Positions 44,662-55,751 of a DNA stretch of 64,000 nucleotides are shown here, piece after piece. The position numbers were made by a program, and so were the translations under genes. Numbering within the stretch: the first letter of the stretch is position 1; every line of letters starts with the position of its first letter. The notes under the pieces are model-generated. The model was not told where the DNA came from. It ran no database searches and was given only the letters and a program-made list of their open reading frames with translations. The DNA comes from Halichoerus grypus (taxonomy: Eukaryota; Chordata; Mammalia; Carnivora; Phocidae): NCBI RefSeq assembly GCF_964656455.1, contig NC_135719.1:127267444-127331443 (forward strand), read 5' to 3'.

Positions 44662-46879
44662 CAAGTCCTCCCAACCTCTGCTGGCTTGTGCCTCTGCGTC
44701 TGGACTGGCCCAGCAGGGTCTCCCCCTCCTGGAAGGAGCCAGAGCTGCTAAGGGATGAACCTCCCTGAGGTTGCCAGGCTGGAGCATCAGACCTTGCTTC
44801 ATGCCTTTAGTCCCCAAGGCCTTCCCAGGCCCCTGTCCTCGCGGGGGAAGGCCCAACAAGCGCTGCCCGGTCTGCTGGAGGGACAGGGGGGATCTGCCTC
44901 ACTCATTCTGCTGCGGGTGCTCCTGGGCGGGAGCAGAGGACTCCCCGGTCGGGGAGCCAACCATGGAGCCGCCGAGCAGCCTCCCCGGGCAGCAGAAGCC
45001 CCAGGGTGAGTGCTGGCCCCCCTGAGTGGGCCGTTGGCTAGACGAGCTGCTGGGCCTGAAAAGATGAAGATTTCAGGGGGAGGCCACCAGAACAAGTGGC
45101 AGACAGGGCTCAGGTCTGCGCCGGCCTCGGGAGGCAGCACGAGGCAGGGGGAAGTGGGGGAGAGGCTGGGCCTTGGGGCGGTGGGGCTGCCAGGTCAGGC
45201 CTGAATGGGATACGAAACACCCTCTCGCAAAGACTAGTTATGTCTGCAGTTGTACCTGAAGTTGGGGGAAAATTCCCTGCTTGTAGGTGGGGAGGTGTCC
45301 TGGCCTAGGAGATCAAAGTTCTGGCCTTCCTGCAGCGGCTCCAGGCCCCTAGGCCGGTTCCGAAACCCGGGGAAGGAGGACAGCTGCTCTGCTTTACTAC
45401 TGAGTGGAGCAGACTCAGCCGGGGGGACAGAGGGAGCGGGGCCGCAGGGGGAGGCCTCCTCCCTCACCTTTCCCTGGGAAGACAGGACAGTCTCGGGGTG
45501 GGCTGATGGCTGCTGTCGGGCCAGGGACCTTTTCCTGGGATCTTCAAAGCCTTGCCACGACAGCTGCCTCTCAGGCTCTCCTCGACAGCCTTCGGGGTCC
45601 CCCAGATCACAGGCCCTGGGCCATTCCTCGGTTCAGCGGACACTTCAGGGGCTTTGCTCAGGGAAAGACAGACAAAGAAGCTGCAGAGGCCGGGCTATAG
45701 CCCCAGCCACGTCAAGTCCGAAAAGGAGGGTGGGGTTGGTCCTTCTGCTCTGTATCAGTGGGCCAACAGGACTGGAGGCCTAGAAGGTCCTTAGAGCGGG
45801 GCTGGGAGTAGGACTGTGGCACAGGCCAAGAGGGAGGCCCAGGCCCCGGATCGGACAGGGCTGTGCCCACCGGGGCACCAGAGCCCCTGACTGCACTCTG
45901 GGCCGCGCTTTGCAGGGTTGCGGAGGAAGCAGGAGGGCACTGGGCTCTGGGAGCCTCTGCCTGGAGGCCAAACTTTGGGGCGGTTTGGGCTCCTCCAGGG
46001 CTGGCTCCCCACCACCTAATCCCGTCGTCGTCATGCTGGGAGCTCAGGTCTGTCCCGAACACTCCGAGCTGGCCAGAGCTGGGTTCCTGAGTCGGCTCTG
46101 GGGCAGGCCCCGGGGGAGCTGGGGAAGCTGGTTTACAGGACGGCCCCTGAGCCCGGACAGTCCGGCAGATCTCCAGCCACAGGTGCTGTGGTTCTCCATC
46201 CTGGCTGCAGGTGAGAGTCTCCTGGGAGATTTTAAACAATCCCAGCGTCCATGCCCCATCCCCAAACAACCCAAAATTTCTGGGATGGGGCGCAGTCACC
46301 CCTATTTTACAAAAGCCACCCAGGTGACTCTATTGTCCGGGAGGGTTGAGAGGGCAAGGCGCCTGTGGACAAGGAAAACAATCACAGCCTGACACCCCCC
46401 AGAAGAGGGGGAGCTGGTCTTGGCACCTCACGCTGTGTCTCGCCTTGGGGAGTGTGGGCCTGCAGCCCGTACCTAAGTCCAAAGCCACAGGCTGGCAAGG
46501 CCTCCAGGGAGCTCAAATGTCAGGTGCGGGTAGGTCATCAGCAGGCTCAAACGTTTGTCTTCTGTCTCTAAAGCGATTAATACCTAGCACTGGCACAACT
46601 TCCATTATAATCATCTTACTTTATAATGAGGACTGCTGTTTAGGCTGGAGAGATGCACACGGGCCCTCAAGGATCACTTCTGGCTACCATGTCCCCATTA
46701 GCAAGCGTGAAGAATCACCGCTGCTCTCCCTTCTAAACACAGAGCCCAAAGTGGCTTTCACAGCAGCCTTCTCACTGGGGTTGCAAGAGATTGTAAATGC
46801 AATAAGCCAACGTACATGGCAGATGTCAGCAGGGTCAAGTGCTTTGAAGAAGGGTGGGGAATGACTGCAGATGGGGAGG

Positions 46880-47900
46880 ATCTGGAAGGAGCTGTTCTGT
46901 GGATGAGACATGTGGGCGCACATGGGCTGCATGGAGGGGGTGCAGGGCAGATCTAGAGGGAATAAATACAGGATCCCGGGCAGGGGGCGGCCGGAGCGTG
47001 CAGCAGTGGGAGGCCATCTGGGAGGGCAGAAGGACCCTGGGCTTTACTCCAGCGACATGGAGGCTACTGGAGGATTCCGAATGGGGGAGAGTTGTGATCA
47101 CCTTAGGCTCCGAGGCAAGGTGGAGGAGAAATCCCGTCGGGGCTCTGCTGGGGGCATCCAGTGAGGGGCCATGGTAGCTCAGACAAGAATGGGGCAGGGA
47201 ATGAGAAGAGAGATGGAGAAGTTCGGAACAGGTCTGAGGACTCGTGGACGGATTAGATGGGGGATCTGAGAGAAAGCAAGGAAGTGTGGATGGCTCCCGG
47301 TTCTTCTGCCTGAATAGCTGGGCAAACCGGTTTACCAAGGCAGAGGTTGCTGGAAGGAGCAGTTCGGGAAAGATACCAGGCTCTACTTTGGTGGTGTTAC
47401 ACTTGAAATGCCTAGTAAGGACGTTGGACAGGGGGCTAGATACGAGTCTGGGGGGGGGGGGGCGTTAAGCTGGAGATGAGACCTGGAGTCATCCGCATCT
47501 GGGGTGTTTAAATCATGGGACCAGCCGGGACCTGCGCAGGAGGCCAGAGGAGGTCCAGGGGAGATGGGAGGGGAATCTGCAGGGAGAACGAGGAACGAGC
47601 ATTGAGGAAGGAGGAAAACCAGGAGTCCCTGGCATCTGGAATCCAAGGGAAGAAAAGGACTCAGAAAGCAAGCAGGGAGCTCCCAGTGCTAACCACACTT
47701 GACAGTGATAACGGGGCACAGAGGAGTGAGTTCAAAGACGCCCCGAGAAAGCATCAGCCAAGTCAGAACGCTGGAGATGCCACTGGACAAGTGAGCTGGT
47801 TTCTCCCACAAATCAAAAGCCTGGGACAGGGGCGGGCTGAGAATGAGAAGGTTAAGAGACCCAACCAGAAGTAATGTGTGGTCCTTGACTGAACAAACCA
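46880..47900 (-). repeat. L2 LINE, antisense, between TMEM63C and NGB
   Basis: Landmarks: CATGGAGGCTACTGGAGGAT, ACTTGAAATGCCTAGTAAGG, GTCATCCGCATCTGGGGTGT, GGAAAACCAGGAGTCCCTGG. A G12-13 run near 47450 lies inside. Confidence 0.65.
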
Positions 47901-48075
47901 CCTGCAAAAGACATTGGGGGAACCTGGAAGAAGCCCGGGCATTAGGCGATGCTGAGAGATACTGCTCATCTTGGCAGGTATGTTGATGGCGTGGATTAAG
48001 GGGGAAAAGGTATCAGCCACACGTTCCCATGGAAGACTTTACAGGTGAAAGAGCACGAAGTCTTAGATTCAGCAG

Positions 48076-48176
48076 GGGCGCCTGGCTGGCTCGGTTGGTT
48101 AACCGTCTGCCTTTGGCTTGGGTCATGATCCCGGGGTCCTGGAGCCTGCTTCTCCCTCTCCCTCTGCCTCTCCCCC
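48076..48176 (+). mobile_element. Truncated SINEC between TMEM63C and NGB
   Basis: Begins GGGGCGCCTGGCTGGCTCGG and stops in the CT-rich middle without an A-tail. Confidence 0.85.
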
Positions 48177-49329
48177 AGAACGAGGCTCCAGCTGGGAGCT
48201 AGGGAGGCCCTGGTGGCACCAGCAACATTGGTCTTGGCTAAGAAAACTGAAGGCTCGGGGCAAGGGCAGGGGGCCGGGTGCAACCATTCACAGCCCGGCT
48301 CCAGGGCCCCACAAGCCTGTTCACGCAAGGCCCACTCCTGATGCTGCTGCCCATCCCCATGTCCCTGGCTGGGTCTCTACCCTCATCTGCCCCATCCTCC
48401 TGACCACACACACACTCACACACACTCACACATGCTCATACTTGCTCTTCAACTCCAGTGTACACCCCAGGTAAACCCATTTAATCTCCTTTAAAAAGCC
48501 CACTCTGGGATTGGCACCTGCCCATCCAGGGAGGTTCTAGAAGCTTTCCTCAGAGACCTATGACTCTTTGGTGCCTTTTCCTGCTGTCCTGGCACCTGGC
48601 CCACTCCTCTCCCTGGCCTCACCTTGTCCCCCAGGAGGTGGGCTCCCAGACTCCTGACCAGTGAACTGCTTCAGCCCGTGGATTAGTGTGGGTGTGTGTT
48701 GTAACAAAACAACCCCAAATGTATAATGACACAAACACAACAGATGTTTGTATCTCTTTCCTATAAAATTCAAAATGGGTGAGTCCTCGTTCCACAGGAT
48801 GGAGAAGTTCCTGGGTCCTACCAGGCACTTCTGATTAGTGGGTGCTCTCCTCCAAGCAGCAATTTGTGGACCCAGGCTCCTTCTACCTTGTGGCTCTGCC
48901 ACCTTCAACACACGGCCCTCAAGGTCACTGTAAGATCTGCATCAGGCTGGTGGAGGGATGACAGAGCACAGAGGAGCATGCAGTTTTAAGGGGTCAGGTC
49001 TAGAAGTGGTGCACATGTCCACACATTCCACTGGCCAGAACTCGGTCACATGCCCTACTAATTGCAAAGGAGGCTGGGAAATGTAGTCTGGCTGTGTGCC
49101 CAAGACGACGAACTGAGTTTGGTGCCCTGCCAGCCAGTTTCCATCACAGACCCCTAGCTCCATCTCCGCCACCAGCTTCTGGCCTTCCCCGAGCCTCTCC
49201 TTTCTTTTATACCCACCCTGGCCTTGGCCCTCCTGACCCCATCCTCCCACCCTGCCCTAAGTCCCCTGCCCTGCAGCTTCATCTGGCCACAAGCCAACAC
49301 CCAAGAAAGGACCAGTCCCGGCAGGTCAG

Positions 49330-50378
49330 AGAGGCACACAGAACAGGTTTATTCCTCATGAGTTTATACAACCACGGCACGGAGCAGAAGGTAAAAGTGC
49401 AGACAGCTCGGGGCGAGGGCAGAGGGCCTCCCCTGTCACACTCTCTTCTATCCAGCAGCCTACATCCAGGCTCACACCAGGTATTGAACGTGGGGAGCTG
49501 TGGGCCCCACAGTCCACATGAGCAGCGGCAGAAAGGAGGCTGGGGGGAGATAAGCCCCAGCCCTGCTGGAGGGGGTGGTGAGGAACAGCCACCAGAACTC
49601 AGGCCTCTCTGGAATGAAATCACCCCTCCTTCCTTGCGCTCCCCCCCGCCGCGCCCCCCGCCCGCGGCTGGCTAGCCGGTTCCCACAGAGAGTGGTACTA
49701 GTGGTACTAAAGGAGCTCCCAGCGGCAGCCTGAATGGGGGAACAGGAACAGGACACAGCAAAAGAAAAACTACACTGGCAGGGGCATCTGAGACCCAGAT
49801 GAGGTCAGCTCTCCCGTCCTCAGCGGCTCCCTTGATTACCTGCTCCCACTACCTGGGATTCCACCCTGAAGGCTAACAAAGTCCCTCCTCTTTACTTGTG
49901 AAAGGCAGATGCCCCTGGGAGAGAAAAGCATGGAAGGCAGGCGAAATGGGAAGGTGCCCGAAGCTCTGCCTCCCACTCCCCTGCTTGGCCCGGGCCCACC
50001 TGACGAGGGTGGGTGACAAGCACCCATGCTCTCCGAGCTCTCCACCTTCCCAGCGCCATGCCACCTCTGTGGCCAAACACTGCCCCTCTCCTAGCAGAGG
50101 CGGGATGCCAGAGGGAAAAGAAGGCAGGCAGGGAAGAGGCTACTAGGGGTCGGGGAAATCCAGAAGCCCCTTCCTGAAGGAAAAGCCACCCCCGTCTCAC
50201 TTGGAGGTGAGGGGGACGGAGACCCAGTCCTGCTCTATCACCTCTCCCAGACGGCCAAGGGGACAAGGCCCAAGATGCAGGGAGGCCTAAGGGAGCCTGG
50301 GCTACCACAGACACAGAGCAACAGACAGACAGACCGATGGGGGCCGCCAGCTGGAGGCTGCCGGGCAGGGGCCGCCTC
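49330..50378 (-). other. NGB: NGB 3' UTR
   Basis: About 1.05 kb from the stop to a minus-strand AATAAA, similar to the size known for mammalian NGB. No transposon copy is recognisable in it. Confidence 0.6.
49348..49353 (-). promoter_or_regulatory. NGB: AATAAA polyadenylation signal of NGB
   Basis: TTTATT on the plus strand reads AATAAA on the minus strand. It is the only canonical hexamer I see at a suitable distance past the NGB stop codon. Confidence 0.65.
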
Positions 50379-50513
50379 TTACTCGCCATCCCAGCCTCGA
50401 CTCATGGCCTGTACCACGGCCGCGTAGAGCTGGCTCCAGGCGGCCCGCACGGCTGGTGTGAACGCGGGGCCCAGGCACTTCTCCAGCATGTAGAGCAGGG
50501 ACTCACCCACCGT
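50379..50513 (-). CDS. NGB: NGB coding exon 4 (aa 108-151 and stop)
   Basis: Encodes [35 protein letters not shown] and AMSRGWDGE, with Cys120. Acceptor CTACAG. Confidence 0.97.
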   Translation of the reverse strand, partial: TVGESLLYMLEKCLGPAFTPAVRAAWSQLYAAVVQAMSRGWDGE

Positions 50514-53500
50514 CTGTAGAGGCAAGTGGCACCTTGTCATTCCCGAAGGAGGGAAGGCATCGCTCCATTCCACAGGTGAGGAAACTGAGGCCTGGACCTT
50601 TCTTCTCTCCTGCACAGGGTCCATGCTTCCCGAGCAGGATTCTGCCCCAATCCTTGGGTACCACATGGGACCCAACTTTCCCCTTCAATGTGAGGCTTCA
50701 TAGTGAACGAAGCATTTCACTCTACTCCCAGCCTTGCAGTCACCCCATGACTGGGGCCAAGGCCTTGCCTGGGAACCCCAGCTCAGAGCAAGAAAAGTCA
50801 TTGCCCCCAGGCCTCCGTTTCCTCCTCTCCAAGGCAACACTCACGGTGTTAAGAGCCCAGACTCTGCAACTAGACACACCTGAGTTCACTTGCTGATTCC
50901 GCCATTTATGAGCTGTGTGGCCTTGAGCAAGTTTTGTGACCTCTCTGAGCCTCAGTGGCTTCATCAGTAAAACGGGGAAGGTAAGAGTTCCAACTCGTCA
51001 GATTGCTGGGACAAGCAAATGCGATCAACCCAGAAAGCTCTTAGCACAGCATCTGTACACAGTAAGCCTTCAAGAATAATAATGGCTCTCGGGGCGCCTG
51101 GGCGGCTCAGTCGTTAGGCGTCTGCCTTCGGCTCAGGGCACGATCCCAGGGTCCTGGGATCGAGCCCCGCATCGGGCTCCCTGCTCGGCGGGAAGCCTGC
51201 CTCTCCCTCTCCCACTCCCCCTGCTTGTGTTCCCTCTCTCGCTGTGTCTCTCTCTGTCAAATAAATAAATAAAATCTTTAAAAAAAAAAAAAAAAAAAGA
51301 ATAATAATGGCTCTCATTTGTTATTGTCAGAACAAAATATGGTTTACTTATTCCACAAATAATTACCGGACATCCACTAAAGACCAGGCACCGCACGGGT
51401 GCTTGAGATAGAGAGGACAAGGCTATCTCGGTCCCTTCCTCGGGGCGCTTACCATCTGGCAAGGTGAGCGGACTCAGGTAGACTTGTTACGTCAGCGGCC
51501 CCCAGTGAGCCACACCTCGAGGATTCACGCCCCCTGAGTGGGGTCCCTCCTCCCTGAGCCGTCACCAGGAGGGATGCAAGCAGGGGCCGGGGCTCTGCCC
51601 TCTGGGGACTCAGCTGCCACTCTGCAGAGGAGCTCAGCGAGGCCCCCGCATAATGAGACACCACAGGGAAAGAGACCCTGAAGGATGACGGGCCGCCTTG
51701 GATGCAGCAGCCCCAGGTGAGCTCCCGGCTGAGTGCCTCCCGCCCCACCACGGGCAACGAAACCACTGCCCACACTGAACCCAGAGAAATGAGAAACCGT
51801 TTGCTTGGGATGGTTTTACACACAGCGATAGGAAACTGAGCAGACTGGCTAATCCCAGAGGCTCTTTAACTTTCCATGGTTCTAAGAGAAGCCACACCAG
51901 GGAAGAAAAATTGGAGGCTCAGAGAGGTCAAGGCAGTGCCGGGGCTCACACACACGGCGGTAAAGGCTGCAGACCCCCAGCCCCAGTCATGTGAGGGTAT
52001 GGGAATGGGGAGAAAGAACAGATGGACAGGGAGGACCGGGAGAGTGGTGGCCTGGGGTCAGGAAGCGCCCCTTTACCCACCGAGAAGGAGCTGAGCCTCA
52101 CACCCACTGCACGGTGCTTCTTGCCCAGGCCAGCGAGGTACTCCTCCAGCGAGGACAGGTCCTCTACATTGGTCACTGCAGTGTCAATCACGAGCATCAC
52201 CTGCCAAGGCCAAGGTAGCAGTGAACCCGAGAGGCCAGAGCAATCCCACCTACTCACAACCACAGTCCAGAACCGGGGGGGTCCCAGCCAGGAGTAAGAG
52301 AGGTCAAGCAGGACCCTCAGTTCTCCAGGATCAGAAATGCAAGGCCACGGGGCTCAGCTGGTGGAGTGTGCGACTCTTGTTCTCAGGGTTGTAAGTTCGA
52401 GCCCCACGCTGGGCGCAGAGATTACTTTAAAAAATAAAATAAAATCTGAAAAAAAAAAAAAAGAAATGCAAGGCAATCCGTGTCTACATACAGTAGGCAC
52501 TCAACATGTGGCCAAACTGCTAATGTTATACTGTGAAGGCAGCTCCTCTCCTCTGAGGGTCCCAAAGCCCTAAACATGGCAGCGGGACGGTGCTGTCTGC
52601 CCCGGACAAGGAGAAACTGAGGCACTGTGAGAGTCACTAGCCTCTAAGGGAACCCCAGCTTGGTTGTCGTAGGCAGATGGCGCCCGGTGGGTCAGGGCCA
52701 ACACCACCCTCAGGAGCTGGGGACAGCGCTGAGGGCAAGGGGGGAGCAGGGACCAGCTGGCTGAGGGCAGCTCAGCACAGCGGGCAAGGAGCAGACACCT
52801 CTGGCGTGGGGGGCAGCAGAAGGGGAATGAGGGCAGGCCAGGGCGGAAGTAACTTCCCCTAGCCCGAGCCTCCCGTTCTCTGCCAGGAGGGTGTCCTGCT
52901 GGATCTCCAGGCCGCTTCACCTCCGCCTCACCTTCCTGATGTGGTCCAGGAACTCGGGGGACGACAGGCAGTCCTTGGGGCTGGAGAACTGGCGACAGTT
53001 GTACTGGAAGAGCGGCAGCAGGTCGGGCTCCAGGTCAAACAGCCTGCGGCGGGGAGGCCCAGGCGTCAGCCCTGCGGTCCCTGCACGCCCCAGCCGGCCC
53101 CATGAGCCCCGGTTGGCCCAGCGGCCGTGCAGTGGGGGCGGGGGTGGGGAGGCAGGGAGGCAGCTGGAAGCCAGGACACACTCTCCCGCCGGCTTCAAGG
53201 GGCACCCTGAAAAGAGCAATGAGTCCCGAGGCCTCTCATAGGGCCCGGCATAGAGCAGACCCTCCATAAACAGTTCAGAGGGCTGCGACAGGGAGGGGTC
53301 CTCAAATAGGAAAGCCCTTCTCTCTCTTTTCTCTTCCCTGTCTCTGTCTCTGTCTCTCTCTCTCCCTTCCACTCTTGGGTCAGAACCTCCTAGTCTCATC
53401 ATGTCTGTAGGGACTTGGGCCAGTGATGATAACGGTACTATTAAGAACTCCTTACACTTACTGGACATTGAGTACTTTACATGTGGTTCACTTATGTATC

Positions 53501-54558
53501 CCTCACAATCCTAAGCAGTAGATATAACTGTTATCCCAGTATTATTGAGGAGGAAACACAAGCCCAGAGAGTTTAAGTAACCTACCTACGGTCACACAGC
53601 TTGGAAGTAGCAGAACCACAGAGGGTCACTAAGCCCACAGAGAAAACAGTGGCACAAGCAGAAGCTCTCAGTCCCTCCTGAGAGGGCTCGTTGGGCTTTT
53701 GTGTAGCCCTACAAATGTATTCCCCCTTTGTCTGGGGAGGAGGTTTTGCAAAATCCTCCTCAGAAGTTCTGGGCTGGCTTTGGGAGCTGAAGCTCCTGAG
53801 AAACCATGGTGACAGAGCACTGCCTCTGGGGATGGCAGAGAGGTTACCTAGAGACCCTCAAGGTAAGCTTGGAGACTGGCCTCTCTTCCCCTTGGGGTCT
53901 GCGCACTGCCTCACACCTCTCCCCAGCGGTGAGACATGGGGGTCTGTCATCCCTTCGCTGGTGGTTGTCTGGTCCTAGCCGGGTCCTTTCCTTGGAAAGG
54001 TTTATCCTTCTGTTGGCTTGCTGGCAGTGTGCACCCCCAGGGCCTGGACCGTGCCCTCCCTCCCCGAGCCCCGGAGCCCTGGCACAGCCTCCCCGCACGA
54101 GCCCTCGGGGCATCCCCTTCAGGCACCACCCAAGGACTGAACACTCAGGAGCAGAGCCAGGGAGGGGGCGCAGCGCGGGGACCAGCGCCTGCTGGCCGGA
54201 GTGTAAGGAGATCCGCCGGGGAGGACCCCCGCCCGCCCCCGGGGAGTCGCCGCAAGACGCGCCCACCGCCGGTGGAAGAGGGGGGGAAGTGCAGAAGGGG
54301 CTGCGCCACCCGTCGCCGCGCCCGCTCCTCTGGCGCACATCTGGAGGCGCCCCGGCGCCTGGGCAGCGGGCCAACCTTCCCTCTCCTGGCGCCGGCCCAG
54401 CCGCCGGGAACCCATTCCGGGCGAGGCACCCCGCCACCCGCACCCCCGGGGCGCTCGGGGAGCCCTCACCTGGCGAACAGCACGGTGCCGTGCTCCAGCG
54501 GGCTGCGGCTCACCGCCCGCCAGCTCTGCCGGATCAGCTCGGGCTCCGGGCGCTCCAT
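50379..54558 (-). CDS. NGB: NGB, neuroglobin, four exons, 151 aa
   Basis: Exons in transcript order: 54558-54470, 53043-52932, 52200-52081, 50513-50379. Introns fall after two bases of codon 30, after Lys67 and after Ser107, the vertebrate neuroglobin arrangement including the extra central intron. The product is 151 aa, the exact family length, and ends SRGWDGE. Visible key residues are Phe28, Phe42, distal His64, Lys67, Val68 and proximal His96 (hexacoordinate haem), plus Cys46 and Cys55 (the CD-region disulfide pair in human) and Cys120. Neuroglobin is a neuronal O2/NO-binding globin tied to hypoxia tolerance. Against the human protein as I recall it I see Lys53, Thr74, Lys94, Arg102, Val129 and Ala138. 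All splice sites are canonical and no disruption is seen. Confidence 0.98.
50850..51090 (+). repeat. MIR in NGB intron 3
   Basis: GAGCTGTGTGGCCTTGAGCA, CCTCTCTGAGCCTCAGTGGC, then ACAGTAAGCCTTCAAG. The young SINEC sits at its end. Confidence 0.85.
51091..51296 (+). mobile_element. Young SINEC in NGB intron 3 (antisense to NGB)
   Basis: Complete head, body and A-tail, with a perfect 19-bp duplication AAGAATAATAATGGCTCTC at 51072-51090 and 51297-51315. It sits at the end of an older MIR. Confidence 0.96.
52081..52200 (-). CDS. NGB: NGB coding exon 3 (aa 68-107)
   Basis: Encodes [20 protein letters not shown] and [20 protein letters not shown], with proximal His96. Acceptor GGCAG, donor GTGGGT. 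Exactly 40 codons. Confidence 0.97.
52346..52461 (+). mobile_element. Short SINEC of tRNA-Lys head type in NGB intron 2/3 region (antisense to NGB)
   Basis: Body GGTTGTAAGTTCGAGCCCCA, then ATTACTTTAAAAAATAAAAT and an A-tail. 13-bp duplication AGAAATGCAAGGC at 52333-52345 and 52462-52474. By position it lies in NGB intron 2. Confidence 0.92.
52932..53043 (-). CDS. NGB: NGB coding exon 2 (aa 30-67)
   Basis: Encodes [19 protein letters not shown] and [18 protein letters not shown], with Cys46, Cys55 and distal His64. Acceptor CCGCAG, donor GTGAGG. Codon 53 reads AAG (Lys). Confidence 0.97.
53435..53630 (-). repeat. MIR, reverse, in NGB intron 1
   Basis: GTACTTTACATGTGGTTCAC then GGTCACACAGCTTGGAAGTA. 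Confidence 0.75.
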
Positions 54559-54860
54559 GCTGGCCCGGGGACGCGCGGGGCGCGAGGCTGGGACCCTCGG
54601 GGCGCGGGCACCGTCACCGCACGTGCCGCGCCATCTCCGCGGCGACGCGGGCCACTCTGCACCCCCTACGGCCCCCTGCCCCCTCCCCGCCCCAGGTGGA
54701 GGCGCCCCGCCGTGCCCGCCCGGCTGGCGCTTCCGGGGACCCCGCTCCGGCCGCTGCGCCCTGCGCCCCGCCGCTCCGACAGCGCCCCGCCCCGCGCCGC
54801 CCGGCCCCGGGCGCTTTAAAGCAACCGCGGCCCCCGCCCCCCTCCGCCCGTCAAGGCGCT
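54150..54860 (-). promoter_or_regulatory. NGB: NGB CpG-island promoter
   Basis: Very GC-rich, CpG-dense sequence spanning coding exon 1, the presumed 5' UTR and upstream DNA. GC boxes (CCCCGCCCC type) lie near 54680, 54785 and 54833. A TTTAAA at 54815-54820 sits about 260 nt upstream of the ATG and could be a TATA-like element with a start near 54787. The transcription start is inferred, not shown. Confidence 0.7.
54470..54558 (-). CDS. NGB: NGB coding exon 1 (aa 1-30)
   Basis: Encodes [16 protein letters not shown] and [13 protein letters not shown]; Arg30 is split AG|G. Donor GTGAGG. Upstream sequence is open in the same frame but GC-rich and unlike any globin, so this ATG is the start. 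Confidence 0.97.
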
Positions 54861-55596
54861 CATCTCTGGGCAACCGGCTGTGCCAGGGACGACCTGGTGG
54901 CCGGGAAACGGCTGGGCTTCAGAGCCTCACAGAAATCGTCGGGCCTCTCTGGGCCTCAGGTTTTTCATCCCGAAACTGGGGAGGATTTCGCCACTTGCTG
55001 GTTAGGGCACCAACCGAACTTGATCGCCTTAGGTAGGCTCTGCATGTGCCACCTCTCGGCAAGCTTCCCTCACCCGCTACCTGGAGGCATTAGAGTTTGC
55101 CACCCCCTTGGCACAGGTTCTCCTTCCTCCCGCCCCGACGTGGGACCAGGGGATGCGAGCACCTGCCTGTGGGACCAGGCTGGGCTGGAGAGGCCCTCTG
55201 CCCTACTCTGGGTCTGACTGAAGCATCCCCCACTCCTGTCCCTGCACATTGGGGGCCACCAGAGGTCTCAACCTTAGGGACAGGGCCAGGACCGCGGCCA
55301 TTTCCAGCCGGGCCTGGGGGTTCTTGAGACAGCATCCTAACAATCTGTGAGCTCCAGTTCTGGCCCCAGCTCTGCTTGGCCGGGGCAGGTCTAGGGTGCA
55401 GCAGCTGTGACCACTGCAGTGCCTGGCCATCGAGGGAGTTCAGTTGCAGCATTCTATTCCACGGTTTTCAATAGACTTCTAAAATTTTTAAATGGAAGTA
55501 CTATTTTGTTCTTTAAATTGAAGTTCAGGTAGTAGAGTCTCATTCAGGGTATGAAGTTGACCACCTGTCAGGCCTAAGCCTATTTCTCTCTCTCAC

Positions 55597-55751
55597 TTTT
55601 TTTAAGGGGGTGGAGGAGGGGCAGAGGGAGAGAAGCCGACTCCCCGCTGAGCAAGGAGCCCCACACCCGGCTAGAGCCCAGAACCCTGAGATCATGACCT
55701 GAGCCAAAAATCAAGTTGGAGGCTTAACCTACTGAGCCACCCGGGTGCCCC
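55597..55751 (-). mobile_element. SINEC upstream of NGB
   Basis: Body GACTCCCCGCTGAGCAAGGA and head GAGCCACCCGGGTGCCCC at the right end. It lies about 0.8 kb upstream of the inferred NGB start. Confidence 0.88.

Larger units (their letters stand above)
41984..44680 (+). other. TMEM63C: TMEM63C 3' UTR
   Basis: No coding sequence after the stop. It runs to a canonical AATAAA near 44656 if the distal site is used, or about 680 nt if the ATTAAA near 42639 is used. No transposon copy is recognisable inside. The distal end is inferred from the hexamer and the G/T-rich sequence after it. Confidence 0.6.
44690..49329. other. Intergenic region between the convergent TMEM63C and NGB 3' ends
   Basis: Holds antisense L2, a truncated SINEC and a CA-type microsatellite near 48410-48430. 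The remainder shows no gene, RNA gene or regulatory element I can support. Confidence 0.6.

Noticed and set aside
54559..54873. Longer NGB with an upstream in-frame ATG
   Set aside because: The frame is open by GC bias, but the extra 105 residues match no globin and the 151-residue product is the exact family length.
53806..55036. 337- and 366-codon plus-strand open frames near the NGB promoter
   Set aside because: GC-rich CpG-island sequence with few stops by composition, opposite to NGB exon 1. No conserved protein recognised.
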